Shown here: in pieces, positions 50,059-59,691 of the stretch
Position numbering within the stretch: the first letter of the stretch is position 1
Layout of the letters: every line of letters starts with the position of its first letter
NCBI GenBank assembly: GCA_017302895.1
Contig: JAFLBV010000002.1
Coordinates: 310,001 to 374,000, forward strand
Origin: Ignavibacteria bacterium
GTDB lineage: Bacteria > Bacteroidota > Ignavibacteria > Ignavibacteriales > Ignavibacteriaceae
Direction of reading: 5' to 3'
Length of the DNA: 64,000 nucleotides
Made by a program: the position numbers and the translations under genes
Notes under the pieces: generated by a model
The model's input: the letters and a program-made list of their open reading frames with translations, nothing else
Database searches by the model: none
What the model was told of the DNA's origin: nothing

Positions 50059-52845
50059 ATGAAAAAGATTGTTCTTATCGATGCGATGGCAATCGCATAC
50101 AAAGCTTATTTCGCATTCATCTCCAGACCGCTTCGTACAAAATCGGGCGAACCTACATCAGCGATATTCGGTTTTTTTAACCAGTTGTTCAGATATCTTG
50201 AAGAGATTAAACCCGATTCAGTTATCGTTGCTTTCGACTCAAAAGAAAAAACTCTGAGAGCCGAAAGATTTGAACAATACAAAGCAAATCGTGCTGAAAT
50301 GCCTGAAGAACTGATCCCGCAGATTGGAAAAATTAAGGATATCCTTGAAGCGATGGCAATTCCTGTCTTCGCAATGCCTAAGATCGAGGCTGATGATATA
50401 ATTGGGACGATGTCAAGGCTCGCTGAGGAGGACGGTTATGCCGTCTATATGGTTTCTCCTGACAAGGACTATTTTCAACTTGTCACCCAAAATGCATTTC
50501 TTGTAAGACCCGGGATCAAGGGAGAGGACTTTGACATATATGATATGGAATCCGCCAAACAAAAACTTGAAATCGAACCATCACAGATGATCGATTATCT
50601 TGCATTGATTGGAGACAAGAGTGATAACATTCCCGGTGTTGCGGGTATCGGAGAAAAAACTGCCATTCCACTGATTCAACAATTTGGTACTCTCGAGGCA
50701 ATCTATGAGAACCTCGATAAAATATCCTCTAATTCGGTAAGAACAAAGCTTGAGACAAACAGGGATAACGCATTTCTTTCCAAAGAGTTAGCGACCATCG
50801 ATCTGAATGTCGACTTAAAATTTGATCCCGACAAGGCAACCATCGGAGACATCAATTTTCCGCTCCTTGAAAAACATTTCAAAGACCTTGAATTAAGAAC
50901 TCTCTGGTTGAAGGCTATCAAATATTTTAATTATTCTCCCGAACAGGTACAAACTTCCGATCAACCTGACTCGGGTGAGGGCGATGCTGATGATGACAAG
51001 AGCAAATCTTTCGATCCAAAAGAAGTCACTTACAAACTTGTTAAAACTGCCGATGAGGCTCGAAAACTCGCTGATTATCTCTCGAGTCACGATCTCTTTG
51101 TCTTCGATACGGAAACCGATTCGTTGAATATCTTCAGTGCACGCATAGCAGGTGTCTCATTCGCAGTAAAGGAGAAGGAGGCATTTTTTGTTGCTCTCGA
51201 ACCTGATACCCGTACAGTTGACATGTTCTCAACCCGCGTTGAAGAAAGGTTGTCGCTTTCAGATTTTAAGAAAATTTTCTCCCCTTTGTTTGCGAATCCC
51301 GCAATTAAAAAAGTGTGTCAGAACGGGAAATACGACATTGCGATCTTAAGAACAGCGGGTATCGAAGTTAAAGGCTTCTACTTTGACACCATGGTTGCGT
51401 CATATGTTATCGATCCTGACAAAAAGCACGGAATGGATGATCTGGCATCACAATGGTTAAATTATGATACAATTCACCTCTCAACTCTCATCGGTGTGAA
51501 GAAAGACCCTTCAAAAATCTTTGATGTTGATCTGAATGCCCTGTCAATCTACAGTTGCGAGGATGCCGATATCACTTTCAGGTTGTACGAAATACTCAGT
51601 AAGAGAATCGAAGAGGATGCATTGCATCATCTCGCTTTTGATATCGAATTCCCTTTGGTTGAGGTGTTGGAAGACATCGAAAGAAACGGTGTTAATATTG
51701 ACAGTATGATGCTAAAACAACTCTCGCAGGATCTTGAACTTATGATGATGGAAACGGCACGCAATATTTACTCAGTGGCGGGTGAGGAATTTAACATCAA
51801 TTCACCACAGCAAATGCAAAAGATCCTGTATGAAAAATTGCAACTGACTTCCGGTAAGAAGACAAAAACAGGATATTCAACGGATGCTCAAACTCTGGAA
51901 TCTCTGAGGGGGCAACATGAAATAATTGATATGATTCTTTCGTTTCGGCAGCTCTCCAAATTGAAATCAACTTATGCCGACTCACTGCCGACACTGATCG
52001 AGAAAAAAACAGGTAAAGTACATACATCATTCAATCAGACTGTCGCATCCACAGGAAGACTCTCTTCGAATGATCCGAATCTCCAAAACATTCCGATCAG
52101 GACTGATCTCGGAAAAGAGATTCGGAAAGCGTTTGTACCTTCTTCAAAAGATAATGTGATACTTAGCCTCGATTATTCACAGATAGAACTGCGAATTATG
52201 GCCTCCATCTGCGGAGATGAATACCTGACAAAAGCATTTATTGATGGTGAAGACATTCACAGAAGGACCGCAGCGCTCGTTTTCCGGGTCGATCCGAGTG
52301 AGGTAACGGCTGATATGCGAAGGAAAGCCAAAGAGGTCAATTTTGGCATTCTGTATGGAATTGGTGCCTTCGGACTTAAAATAAGGCTGGGGATAGCTCA
52401 GAACCACGCAAAAGAGATTATTGATACATACTTCGGTACCTTCAAGCGCGTTAAGGAGTTCATGGACAACTCCATCGGTAATGCACGGGAAAAAGGATAT
52501 GCTGAAACACTGACAGGCAGAAGAAGATACCTGCCGAATATCAACAGCAAGAATTTTGCAGTCAAACAGTTTGAGGAAAGAGTTGCCATAAACATGCCGA
52601 TTCAGGGAACTGCTGCCGATATGATCAAGCTCGCAATGATAAAGGTGCACGCGGCTCTAAATGACGGTGGATTCAAAACTAAAATGATACTGCAGGTTCA
52701 CGATGAGCTTCTATTCGATGCACCAAAATCGGAACTCGAAACTGTCACTCCCCTGATCAAGAATCTGATGGAACAGGCACTCCCGTTAAATGTTCCCGTT
52801 GTAGTGGAATCGGGCTATGGAGACAACTGGCTGGATGCCCATTAA
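50059..52845 (+). CDS. polA: DNA polymerase I
   Basis: A 928-residue three-domain enzyme for gap filling, repair and Okazaki-fragment maturation. The 5'-3' exonuclease/FEN domain (about 1-290) has IDAMAIAYKAYFAF, KIEADDIIGTM, SPDKDYFQLV and GDKSDNIPGVAGIGEKTA. The 3'-5' proofreading domain is intact, unlike in Taq: FDTETDSLNIF, QNGKYDIAILR and SIYSCEDADITFR supply the acidic residues. The polymerase domain has motif A LSLDYSQIELRIMA, motif B RRKAKEVNFGILYG and motif C LQVHDELLFD. Length is normal. The ATG abuts the stop of the permease gene. Confidence 0.97.
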   Translation: MKKIVLIDAMAIAYKAYFAFISRPLRTKSGEPTSAIFGFFNQLFRYLEEIKPDSVIVAFDSKEKTLRAERFEQYKANRAEMPEELIPQIGKIKDILEAMAIPVFAMPKIEADDIIGTMSRLAEEDGYAVYMVSPDKDYFQLVTQNAFLVRPGIKGEDFDIYDMESAKQKLEIEPSQMIDYLALIGDKSDNIPGVAGIGEKTAIPLIQQFGTLEAIYENLDKISSNSVRTKLETNRDNAFLSKELATIDLNVDLKFDPDKATIGDINFPLLEKHFKDLELRTLWLKAIKYFNYSPEQVQTSDQPDSGEGDADDDKSKSFDPKEVTYKLVKTADEARKLADYLSSHDLFVFDTETDSLNIFSARIAGVSFAVKEKEAFFVALEPDTRTVDMFSTRVEERLSLSDFKKIFSPLFANPAIKKVCQNGKYDIAILRTAGIEVKGFYFDTMVASYVIDPDKKHGMDDLASQWLNYDTIHLSTLIGVKKDPSKIFDVDLNALSIYSCEDADITFRLYEILSKRIEEDALHHLAFDIEFPLVEVLEDIERNGVNIDSMMLKQLSQDLELMMMETARNIYSVAGEEFNINSPQQMQKILYEKLQLTSGKKTKTGYSTDAQTLESLRGQHEIIDMILSFRQLSKLKSTYADSLPTLIEKKTGKVHTSFNQTVASTGRLSSNDPNLQNIPIRTDLGKEIRKAFVPSSKDNVILSLDYSQIELRIMASICGDEYLTKAFIDGEDIHRRTAALVFRVDPSEVTADMRRKAKEVNFGILYGIGAFGLKIRLGIAQNHAKEIIDTYFGTFKRVKEFMDNSIGNAREKGYAETLTGRRRYLPNINSKNFAVKQFEERVAINMPIQGTAADMIKLAMIKVHAALNDGGFKTKMILQVHDELLFDAPKSELETVTPLIKNLMEQALPLNVPVVVESGYGDNWLDAH

Positions 52846-52870
52846 TGCGGGGAAGGTAAAACCCGGGAGA

Positions 52871-54199
52871 TCAGACGTTCTGATTTTTTGAGATAATAAG
52901 GTTGGCGGCAGTCTTCCCGCTCATTACCGCACCTTCAATGGTAGCGGGGAGCCCTGTGTCCGTCCAGTCCCCGGCAAGGTACAGGTTTTCGAATCCTGTT
53001 TTGGAAGGGAGTCGATAATCCAGATTTTTCCCTCCGCAGACGAATGTCGCCCGTTTTTCTTTTATCATTTTTTGAGCGATTACGGCTGAAGGTTTTATCC
53101 CTAAACAACTCTCAAGTTCACTCAACACAATCTTAATAATTTCCGGTTCCTCTTTGGTGTTCCAATCTGTCGAAGCACTTGTAACTGTGGTTATATAATC
53201 ACCATGATTAAAGACCCATTGAACAGGAGAATCAATCAGCGCAACAAATTCTGTTTTAAGAGGGTTGCTGTCTATCCTCAAATGGAATGTTGTAATGGAT
53301 GAATATTCCATATCAAAATTCTCAATTCCCGGAAAAACTCCGGATATCCCGTCAATTTTTTTCAATGCGAAATGAGGAATCGCCAGAACTGTGTTTTCAG
53401 GATACTCGATCGTTCTGTTTCTGAATTTTAGAGAAACGACCCGTCCATCCCCGGTCTCTATACTTTCCAATGGATTGCCAAAATTGACCGAACCTCCCCT
53501 CTCCTCGATCAGTTTGATTGCATTATCAACGAAAAGCTCACTCAGCCCACATTTCGGAACAATTATTTTTGCATTATTCTTCCCGTTCAGAAAGATTTCC
53601 TTGAGAACCCTCGCAAATATTAACGCTGAGGTTTTCTCAGGGGGTGAGTTCATCGCTCCCACACAAAGGATTTCCCAAATGCCATTAAAAAGTTCATCTG
53701 TTTGTCCTTCTCCCTTTAACCATTCAGAAACGGTAAGATTCGAAAGAGTTTTAAGCCGGATAAATCTCAACTTCTGAATAAAAAGAACTGCTTTTAGTTT
53801 TTGCTTAAAGGTTAGGAAATCGTAATTGAGGATTGCCTGTAACAGATTGAGTGGATAAGGTAAAGCGCCACTTTTCAGAGTAAACGATTTCCCGTTTCTG
53901 TGCCTGTATTCAACACTCATCCTCTCCTGAATATGGATTTTGTCCATTGCTCCAATTTTTCCAAGGAAGGAAAGTGTATCGTGATAACAACCCATCAGTA
54001 TATGCTGACCGTTGTCCACAAGATATTGATCTGCCTGAATTAGGAAAGTACCGGGGTGAAAAGAATGAGGAAAGGAATATGCCCTGCCGCCTCCTTTTTT
54101 TGTGGATTCGAACAGATCAACTTTATAACCGTTTAAGGAGAGTTCCACTGCCGCAGACAGACCCGCGAGACCTGCCCCGACAACAATTGCTCGTGGCAT
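52871..54199 (-). CDS. hpnE: Squalene-pathway FAD-dependent desaturase (hydroxysqualene dehydroxylase)
   Basis: A 442-residue flavoprotein of the phytoene desaturase/amine oxidase superfamily. The N-terminal dinucleotide fold is IVVGAGLAGLSAAVELSLNG; the C-terminal FAD segment is NLYLAGDWTDTGLPATIEGA. VDNGQHILMGCYHDTL is characteristic of the HpnE-type squalene desaturases. With HpnC and HpnD it makes squalene from two farnesyl diphosphates through presqualene diphosphate and hydroxysqualene. Gene order hpnC-hpnD-hpnE with TAATG overlaps supports this over a carotenoid role. No squalene-hopene cyclase is in the window. Confidence 0.92.
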   Translation of the reverse strand: MPRAIVVGAGLAGLSAAVELSLNGYKVDLFESTKKGGGRAYSFPHSFHPGTFLIQADQYLVDNGQHILMGCYHDTLSFLGKIGAMDKIHIQERMSVEYRHRNGKSFTLKSGALPYPLNLLQAILNYDFLTFKQKLKAVLFIQKLRFIRLKTLSNLTVSEWLKGEGQTDELFNGIWEILCVGAMNSPPEKTSALIFARVLKEIFLNGKNNAKIIVPKCGLSELFVDNAIKLIEERGGSVNFGNPLESIETGDGRVVSLKFRNRTIEYPENTVLAIPHFALKKIDGISGVFPGIENFDMEYSSITTFHLRIDSNPLKTEFVALIDSPVQWVFNHGDYITTVTSASTDWNTKEEPEIIKIVLSELESCLGIKPSAVIAQKMIKEKRATFVCGGKNLDYRLPSKTGFENLYLAGDWTDTGLPATIEGAVMSGKTAANLIISKNQNV

Positions 54200-55044
54200 T
54201 AGTAAACTAATCTATACTTTGCCCAGACTCCCAGGGAGATGCCAACCTTCTCCACTTTAGAAATATTAACATTCCGGTTATAGATATCGTATTTTTCGTG
54301 GATTATATTTTTAAGTATGCGGAAATAGATGTGTTGCATCGCCCGGGCAGCAAACATGTTTCCTTTGTCTTCTTTGTTAAGAGCTGCTGTGGCTTTGTTA
54401 AAATATTCCATCGCTCTGGAAACCTGAAACTCCATAAGTTTAATAAAATTATCATTATAAACCGAGTCAAGGAGTTCTTCCTCAGAGTATCCGAACTTTC
54501 TCAAATCTTCGAGGGGGAGGTAAATTCTGTCTTTTTCCGCGTCTTTTTTTATGTCTCTTAGAATATTCGTCAATTGAAGTGCAATCCCAAGATTTTCTGC
54601 AAATTCCTGTGCACTACGATGCTTGTATCCAAAAATCTCGATGCACATCAGTCCAACAGTTGAAGCGACCCGGTAACAGTAGATCCTGAGCTGTTCAAAG
54701 GTATCGTAGCGCCGTATTTTAAGATCCATCTCCATCCCTTTGATCAAATCAAAAAACGGTTCAACAGGAATGTTAAACTGTTTGATGGTCATTGCAAGCC
54801 GATTCATCAAAGAGTATGTGGAAGTGCCATTAAAAGCATGCTCAAGTTCAACTCTCCAGTGTGTTAAAAGATTGCTCTTCTCTTCAGGGGTGCGAATTTC
54901 TTCATCAACTATATCATCGGTTTCGCGACAGAACGCATAGACAGTTGTCATGGCGTCCCGTTTTGGTGCCGGTAATAAATTGAAAGCGTAGTAGAAACTG
55001 CTGTTGCTCTTTTTTGAAATTTCTTTTGCTTGTTCTAACGACAT
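54199..55044 (-). CDS. hpnD: Squalene/phytoene synthase family protein, HpnD-type (presqualene diphosphate synthase)
   Basis: A 281-residue trans-prenyltransferase condensing two farnesyl diphosphates to presqualene diphosphate. The two Asp-rich motifs are FCRETDDIVDEE (about residues 33-44) and LTNILRDIKKDAEKDRIYLP. SFYYAFNLLPAPKRDAM is the usual N-terminal substrate helix. Length is typical. It overlaps both neighbours by TAATG, so hpnC, hpnD and hpnE are probably translated as a coupled set. Phytoene synthase is the family alternative, but the presence of the HpnC paralogue argues for squalene. Confidence 0.92.
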   Translation of the reverse strand: MSLEQAKEISKKSNSSFYYAFNLLPAPKRDAMTTVYAFCRETDDIVDEEIRTPEEKSNLLTHWRVELEHAFNGTSTYSLMNRLAMTIKQFNIPVEPFFDLIKGMEMDLKIRRYDTFEQLRIYCYRVASTVGLMCIEIFGYKHRSAQEFAENLGIALQLTNILRDIKKDAEKDRIYLPLEDLRKFGYSEEELLDSVYNDNFIKLMEFQVSRAMEYFNKATAALNKEDKGNMFAARAMQHIYFRILKNIIHEKYDIYNRNVNISKVEKVGISLGVWAKYRLVY

Positions 55045-55895
55045 TAAAAAATCGATCTAATGAATAAATAAAAATAATCGAATTTACTCAAAGCCGGACG
55101 AATCAGATGAGAGTTGTAACCACCTAATCTGATTTTTTCCAAAATCGACAATCCGCCATAAAAGGTGGCTGAAATTTGAATCCGGAGTCTTCCGTTAAGC
55201 AGCCCGATAAGGGGTCGTCCATCCATCATTATGGCCTCTGCCCTGTCAACCTGAGACCGTATCAGTTCTGAAACATTGAGTTGCTCCGGGGACAAGACTA
55301 ATATCTTAGGATCAATTCCATAAGATAGAATTTCCTCAATGGGAATATATAATCTATTTCGTTTAAAGTCAACTGAAAGATCCTGATAAAAATTAATTAA
55401 TTGAAGAGCGGTGCATATTTTATCTGAATAGTCATAATATTTTTCATCTCTTATGTCATGTAACTGCAAAATGAGCCTTCCCACAGGGTTGGCAGACCTG
55501 CTGCAATAATCCAAAATATCCGCAAATTTATCATATCTTGTTACGCTGATATCCTGACGAAATGCGGAAATTAAATTCCGGAACATCTGACTGTCGAGAT
55601 TTCGAGTGTAAATGGTATTTGCCAGCGCCTCATCAAGTTCGGAATGATAATTTCCTTTCAATGAGTCTTCGAACCTCTCAAGAAATCTGTCGAGTGCTTC
55701 TTCCCTCGCCTGAGGCGGTGCACTCCCTTCATCAGCAATGTCGTCAGCGGTTCTTGCAAACCAGTAGATGATTGCTACATCTTTTCTCAATTTCGCCGGA
55801 ACAAACATCGAGACCACAGGAAAATTTTCGTAATGTGCTCCGGCAAGTTGAAGCGCTTCCGCATAACCCGGTAATACTTTTTCCATCTTCCTCAT
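55044..55895 (-). CDS. hpnC: Squalene synthase HpnC-type protein
   Basis: A 283-residue member of the same prenyltransferase family as HpnD, with FARTADDIADEG as first Asp-rich motif and LINFYQDLSVDFKRNRLYIP as the second. HpnC converts presqualene diphosphate to hydroxysqualene. It is the first gene of the operon. Two ATGs, three codons apart, compete (MRKMEK); GAGG overlaps the first codons and may serve the second ATG. It begins 96 bp from the stop of the small upstream gene, so a promoter in that gap is possible. Confidence 0.9.
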   Translation of the reverse strand: MRKMEKVLPGYAEALQLAGAHYENFPVVSMFVPAKLRKDVAIIYWFARTADDIADEGSAPPQAREEALDRFLERFEDSLKGNYHSELDEALANTIYTRNLDSQMFRNLISAFRQDISVTRYDKFADILDYCSRSANPVGRLILQLHDIRDEKYYDYSDKICTALQLINFYQDLSVDFKRNRLYIPIEEILSYGIDPKILVLSPEQLNVSELIRSQVDRAEAIMMDGRPLIGLLNGRLRIQISATFYGGLSILEKIRLGGYNSHLIRPALSKFDYFYLFIRSIF

Positions 55896-55991
55896 ATATA
55901 TTTAAAGTAAACGGTTCTCCCTCCTTCAAAAAAGAAACAGGAAGAACCGTAAATCAACTTCCAACAAGTAAAACTAACTCATTCGCAATCC

Positions 55992-56369
55992 TTATTCAGA
56001 TTCTGCGGCGTCCACAAATTCTTCAACCTCGGTTTTAAGATGAGTTTCAATCACTTTCAACATGTCTTTAATGATAAAAAGATGTTCCTCAGTCAGTCCA
56101 TCTTTAAAATGCACATCTATGTTATGACCTGCAACATGAATACAGAACCTGTTTTTACCTGAAAGAATACTCTCCAACAACTCTTTTTCATAAAGAAGCT
56201 TTAGAAGATATTCAGCATTCTCTTTAACATTGTGGGCATGATTAAATGCTTTTTTAATCCTGTCAGCGTTGATCGATGCGTCCTGAAACTTTGCGAGTTT
56301 TTCGGCAGCATTGTTAAAATCAAACATTTGATGTGTCAAATGCTGATTTTTTGAAAGCGCGGATTCCAT
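55992..56369 (-). CDS. Hypothetical protein, mostly helical, 125 residues
   Basis: A 125-residue soluble protein with an acidic C-terminus (TEVEEFVDAAESE), rich in predicted helix. The central part, SGKNRFCIHVAGHNIDVHFKDG, may form a beta-hairpin. No signal, membrane segment or known motif is seen. A reasonable ribosome site (AGGAG) precedes the ATG. It stands between the tRNA-Leu gene and hpnC on the same strand. I do not recognise a family. Confidence 0.7.
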   Translation of the reverse strand: MESALSKNQHLTHQMFDFNNAAEKLAKFQDASINADRIKKAFNHAHNVKENAEYLLKLLYEKELLESILSGKNRFCIHVAGHNIDVHFKDGLTEEHLFIIKDMLKVIETHLKTEVEEFVDAAESE

Positions 56370-56531
56370 AACGGATACTCCTGATTATTTATTCTGTGTA
56401 CACGATACTAACGGCGGTTTGAGAACAAACCATAATTCTGTTATCAAAGATAAAGAATTTTTTATACTGTATGTTATAACCTAATAACTAAAAACGACAT
56501 AATCAAGAGATTTGGGAAAAAAATAAAAAAA

Positions 56532-56555
56532 AAGCTGAAGAAAAATCTTCAGCTT
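56532..56555 (-). terminator. Terminator after tRNA-Leu
   Basis: A 10-bp perfect stem (AAGCTGAAGA 56532-56541, TCTTCAGCTT 56546-56555) with a 4-nt loop. On the minus strand it is followed by T8ATTTTTTT. It begins 12 bp after the tRNA 3' end. Confidence 0.92.
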
Positions 56556-56567
56556 GTCAAAAATGAG

Positions 56568-56651
56568 TGCCCGAGACAGGAATCGAACCTGCATGTCGTA
56601 ACCGACACTAGAACCTGAATCTAGCGCGTCTACCAATTTCGCCACCCGGGC
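56568..56651 (-). tRNA. tRNA-Leu (anticodon CAG)
   Basis: An 84-nt class II tRNA. The acceptor stem pairs GCCCGGG with CTCGGGC, discriminator A. D-arm region GGCGAAATTGGTAGACGC, anticodon stem-loop CTAGA-TTCAGGT-TCTAG giving anticodon CAG, long variable arm TGTCG-GTTA-CGACA and T-arm GCAGGTTCGATTCCTGT are all complete. The 3' CCA is not encoded (ACTC follows). It decodes CUG. Confidence 0.96.
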
Positions 56652-56707
56652 AGATCAAAATTTAGAATGCAAATCTAATCATTTTTTCCGAAATAATCAC
56701 ACCTCTT

Positions 56708-58939
56708 TTACCATTCACTCCCTGATGTGTCGGTTTTTTTGCTGCCGCCATCACCCACATGCGCTTTCTCGCAAACAGGTATGGCAGATGCCTCACTCGC
56801 AAGAACATAATCACTCACAGCAGGACAACCGGGACCCGCCTTGGCAAGAAATCCTGTTCCGGAAGCACAGAGCTCGATTTTAATCAGATTTGGAGCAGTG
56901 ACGGGAAACTCTTCTTTCGGATAATTCTTCGCTCTATAAACAGCAGCCATAAAATCACCCCAAATAGGAAGCGCAGCCGTTCCGCCATACCCTCCCTGAT
57001 ATTTTATACGGGCATCATCGAAGCCAATCCAGACCAGAGCAACAATTCTGGGTGTAAAGCCGGCATACCAGGCGTCGGTAAAATTCTGTGTGGTTCCCGT
57101 TTTTCCTGCAGCAGGAAATGGAAATTTTCCTTTAAGGGATGCGGCCGTTCCTGATTTAACCACATCCTCGAGCATGCTGATCATCATAACGGCGGTTTCT
57201 TCGGAAACAGCCCTCCATTTCGATGGAGAAAATGGTACAAATTCGCTCTTATCGCGGTCTTCAATCTTTTTGAACCAGTTCGGAGCGATATACATCCCTT
57301 TGTTTGGGAAAACTGAGAAGGCACCGGCAAGTTCGAGAGGCACCACTTCAGATGAACCCAGGGCAATTGTGGCATCATCCGCAACAGGTGTCCTTAGCCC
57401 CATTTTTGAGGCTACATCCCTGATCGAACTGACACTCACCACTCCGTCTGATATCATTCTGACGGCGACAATGTTAATAGACCTCTCAAGGGCCGTCCTT
57501 ATAGGGAAAACTCCACCGCTCGAACCGTCAGCGTTTTTCGGAGAATATCTTCCTTTCAACGGTTCGTTAGAAACTCTGAATTGAGGATAAACATTCGATT
57601 TCTCAATTGCTGAAGTATATAGTATCGCTTTATAAGTTGAACCCGGCTGTCTCTTAATCTGAGTAACATGATTCAGTCCAAATCCCCGGGTTGTGTCGGT
57701 TCCCCCGACCATTGCAAGAATATGGCCGGTTCCTACTTCAAGGGCTACAAATCCTGCCTGAACCCTGGTTGCTGCATACTTAACGGAATCAACGAATTTT
57801 TTATCTTTTTTGAGCTTGTTATAGTAAGCCTGTTTTTCTTCCTTGGTGACAAGAATCTGATATTCCTCATCGTTTTTAATTGCCTTGTCGAGGATATCAT
57901 CAAGCAGTGCCTGTTTACCTCCCCAGCTCCAGTAACTGTCGAAACCCCGCTGTAATCTGTTTACATTGCTTACAACGGCGCGGTCAGCAATCATCTGCAT
58001 TTCGAGGTCAAGCGTAGTATAAATATTCAAACCGGCAGTAAGAACATCAATTCCGGTGGCCTTTTCACTCTGAATCATCTCGTTTTTCAGGTACTCAAGG
58101 AAGTAGGGAGCCTTGTTCAGAAGCGCTTCTTTCTTTTCTCTCCTTATCTCGATCTTCATTCCTGAATACCTCCGGTATTCATCCTCCGTGAGAAATCCAT
58201 CGTCCATCATGTTCTTAAGTACCTGGTTTCTGCGCTGGATTGATCTTTCGGGATACCGGATAGGATCAAAATAGGTGGGTGATTTTAACAATGCTACAAG
58301 AAGTGCCGATTTTTCAGGAGTCAGTTCTTTTGTTGTCACACCAAAGAAATTTTTTGCGGCACTCTCAATTCCATAGGAGCGGCGACCAAAATAGTTGAAA
58401 TTCAAATACATCGTGAGAATTTCAGTTTTCGAGAACGATCTTTCGATTTGAACCGCAGTAATCCACTCCCGCACTTTTCGCATTGCCAGTTCGGAAGAAC
58501 TTTCGTCATTATCCTTAAACTTGTAAAGATTTCGGGCAAGCTGTTGTGTGAGCGTACTGGCACCCTGTGGTTTTCCAAGGAAAATGGTTTTTACCGCTGA
58601 TTTAATGATTCTGTCAACATCCACTCCCCAATGGTCAAAAAACTTCTTGTCCTCTGTAGAAATGAGGGCTTCAATTAGATTTTTTGGAATATCAGCGTAC
58701 TGCACTTCGACACGATTCTCCACATAGAAGTGGCCGAGGAGTTCGCCTTTTGTATCAAAGACTTTGCTCGCCAGAAAAAATTTGGGATTCTCCAGCTCTT
58801 CCACAACGGGAAGCCCGGATTTTATCTTCACCCACAAAATTGCAAAAGAAAACAGAAAGAGAACCAAAACTCCGCCTGCAATGAGCATTATTTTATGTTT
58901 CTTCTGTAATCTTGATCTTAAACTTTTATTTTCAGTCAT
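56708..58939 (-). CDS. Class A penicillin-binding protein (PBP1A-like)
   Basis: A 743-residue bifunctional peptidoglycan synthase. An N-terminal membrane anchor (about 15-35: IMLIAGGVLVLFLFSFAIL) is followed by a GT51 glycosyltransferase domain with ISTEDKKFFDHWGVD and QGASTLTQQLARNLYKF. The transpeptidase domain has SxxK in RQPGSTYKAILYTSA, SxN in ERSINIVAVRM and KTGT in AGKTGTTQNFTDAWYAGF. The C-terminal tail contains CASGTGFLAKAGPGCP. All catalytic motifs are intact. The ATG overlaps the lpxH stop by TAATG. It is shorter than E. coli PBP1A, lacking the extra OB-type insert. Confidence 0.95.
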   Translation of the reverse strand: MTENKSLRSRLQKKHKIMLIAGGVLVLFLFSFAILWVKIKSGLPVVEELENPKFFLASKVFDTKGELLGHFYVENRVEVQYADIPKNLIEALISTEDKKFFDHWGVDVDRIIKSAVKTIFLGKPQGASTLTQQLARNLYKFKDNDESSSELAMRKVREWITAVQIERSFSKTEILTMYLNFNYFGRRSYGIESAAKNFFGVTTKELTPEKSALLVALLKSPTYFDPIRYPERSIQRRNQVLKNMMDDGFLTEDEYRRYSGMKIEIRREKKEALLNKAPYFLEYLKNEMIQSEKATGIDVLTAGLNIYTTLDLEMQMIADRAVVSNVNRLQRGFDSYWSWGGKQALLDDILDKAIKNDEEYQILVTKEEKQAYYNKLKKDKKFVDSVKYAATRVQAGFVALEVGTGHILAMVGGTDTTRGFGLNHVTQIKRQPGSTYKAILYTSAIEKSNVYPQFRVSNEPLKGRYSPKNADGSSGGVFPIRTALERSINIVAVRMISDGVVSVSSIRDVASKMGLRTPVADDATIALGSSEVVPLELAGAFSVFPNKGMYIAPNWFKKIEDRDKSEFVPFSPSKWRAVSEETAVMMISMLEDVVKSGTAASLKGKFPFPAAGKTGTTQNFTDAWYAGFTPRIVALVWIGFDDARIKYQGGYGGTAALPIWGDFMAAVYRAKNYPKEEFPVTAPNLIKIELCASGTGFLAKAGPGCPAVSDYVLASEASAIPVCEKAHVGDGGSKKTDTSGSEW

Positions 58940-59691
58940 TAATTCAAATCCGTAATGGTAAATCCTTTATCATCCAAAAGCCCGTAGCAAGGTTGCTGAA
59001 ACCAGGAACCAAGGTTTATATATGCTCCGGAATCGTATTTTTCAAATTTTCTTTTATGTGAGTGTCCAAATATAACAAAATCGAACCCTTCTTTAATTTT
59101 TTCCTCTGCGACCGCAACCAATCCATCCACTTTCCCATAGTCTTTTCCACCGGTGTAGTGCCTGCTCCCCTTGCTCGTGCCACGGGCAATCGCAAGTCCA
59201 AGGTCGGGATGAATCAGTCCGTAGAAGAACTGAACTACTTTATTTCTTAATACAGTCTTCAGTATCCTGTAACCGCCGTCATTTTTCACATAACCGTCAC
59301 CGTGAGCTATAAATAATTTTGAGTCGAGACATTTCATGATCAAAAAATCTTCGATCAAATTAACAGAAAGCTCTTTTTGGAAAAAATCTCTGTGAAAAAA
59401 ATCATGATTGCCAATCAGATAGTGTATATCCACTCCCCTCCGGCTGCATTCATAAAGAGCTGCAAGCGTTCTAAAGAAACCTCTTTGATAAACCTGCCGG
59501 TACTCAAACCAGTAATCAAATAAATCTCCGGCGATAACAAGGGCACTACCGCTTTCCGGCAAATGAAGAAAATCGACCAGCAAGTCTTCCCTCTTCCTGT
59601 TCAAATCCTTCTCACCTGCACCCAGATGAATATCAGAAATGAAGTAAACTTTGGAATATTTTTTGTCGATCTGATCTGATTTTTTAATCAT
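58939..59691 (-). CDS. lpxH: UDP-2,3-diacylglucosamine diphosphatase (LpxH-like)
   Basis: A 250-residue metallophosphoesterase that releases UMP from UDP-diacylglucosamine in lipid A synthesis. Motifs are in order: YFISDIHLGAG, IAGDLFDYWFEYR, LIGNHDFFHRD, IAHGDGYVKND and FVIFGHSHKRKFEKY, giving a complete dimetal site. I start it at ATG 59691, which overlaps the aminopeptidase stop by 8 nt and gives the normal LpxH length; the longer frame extends into the aminopeptidase gene. It indicates a lipid A-bearing outer membrane, though soluble relatives with other substrates exist. Confidence 0.88.
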   Translation of the reverse strand: MIKKSDQIDKKYSKVYFISDIHLGAGEKDLNRKREDLLVDFLHLPESGSALVIAGDLFDYWFEYRQVYQRGFFRTLAALYECSRRGVDIHYLIGNHDFFHRDFFQKELSVNLIEDFLIMKCLDSKLFIAHGDGYVKNDGGYRILKTVLRNKVVQFFYGLIHPDLGLAIARGTSKGSRHYTGGKDYGKVDGLVAVAEEKIKEGFDFVIFGHSHKRKFEKYDSGAYINLGSWFQQPCYGLLDDKGFTITDLN

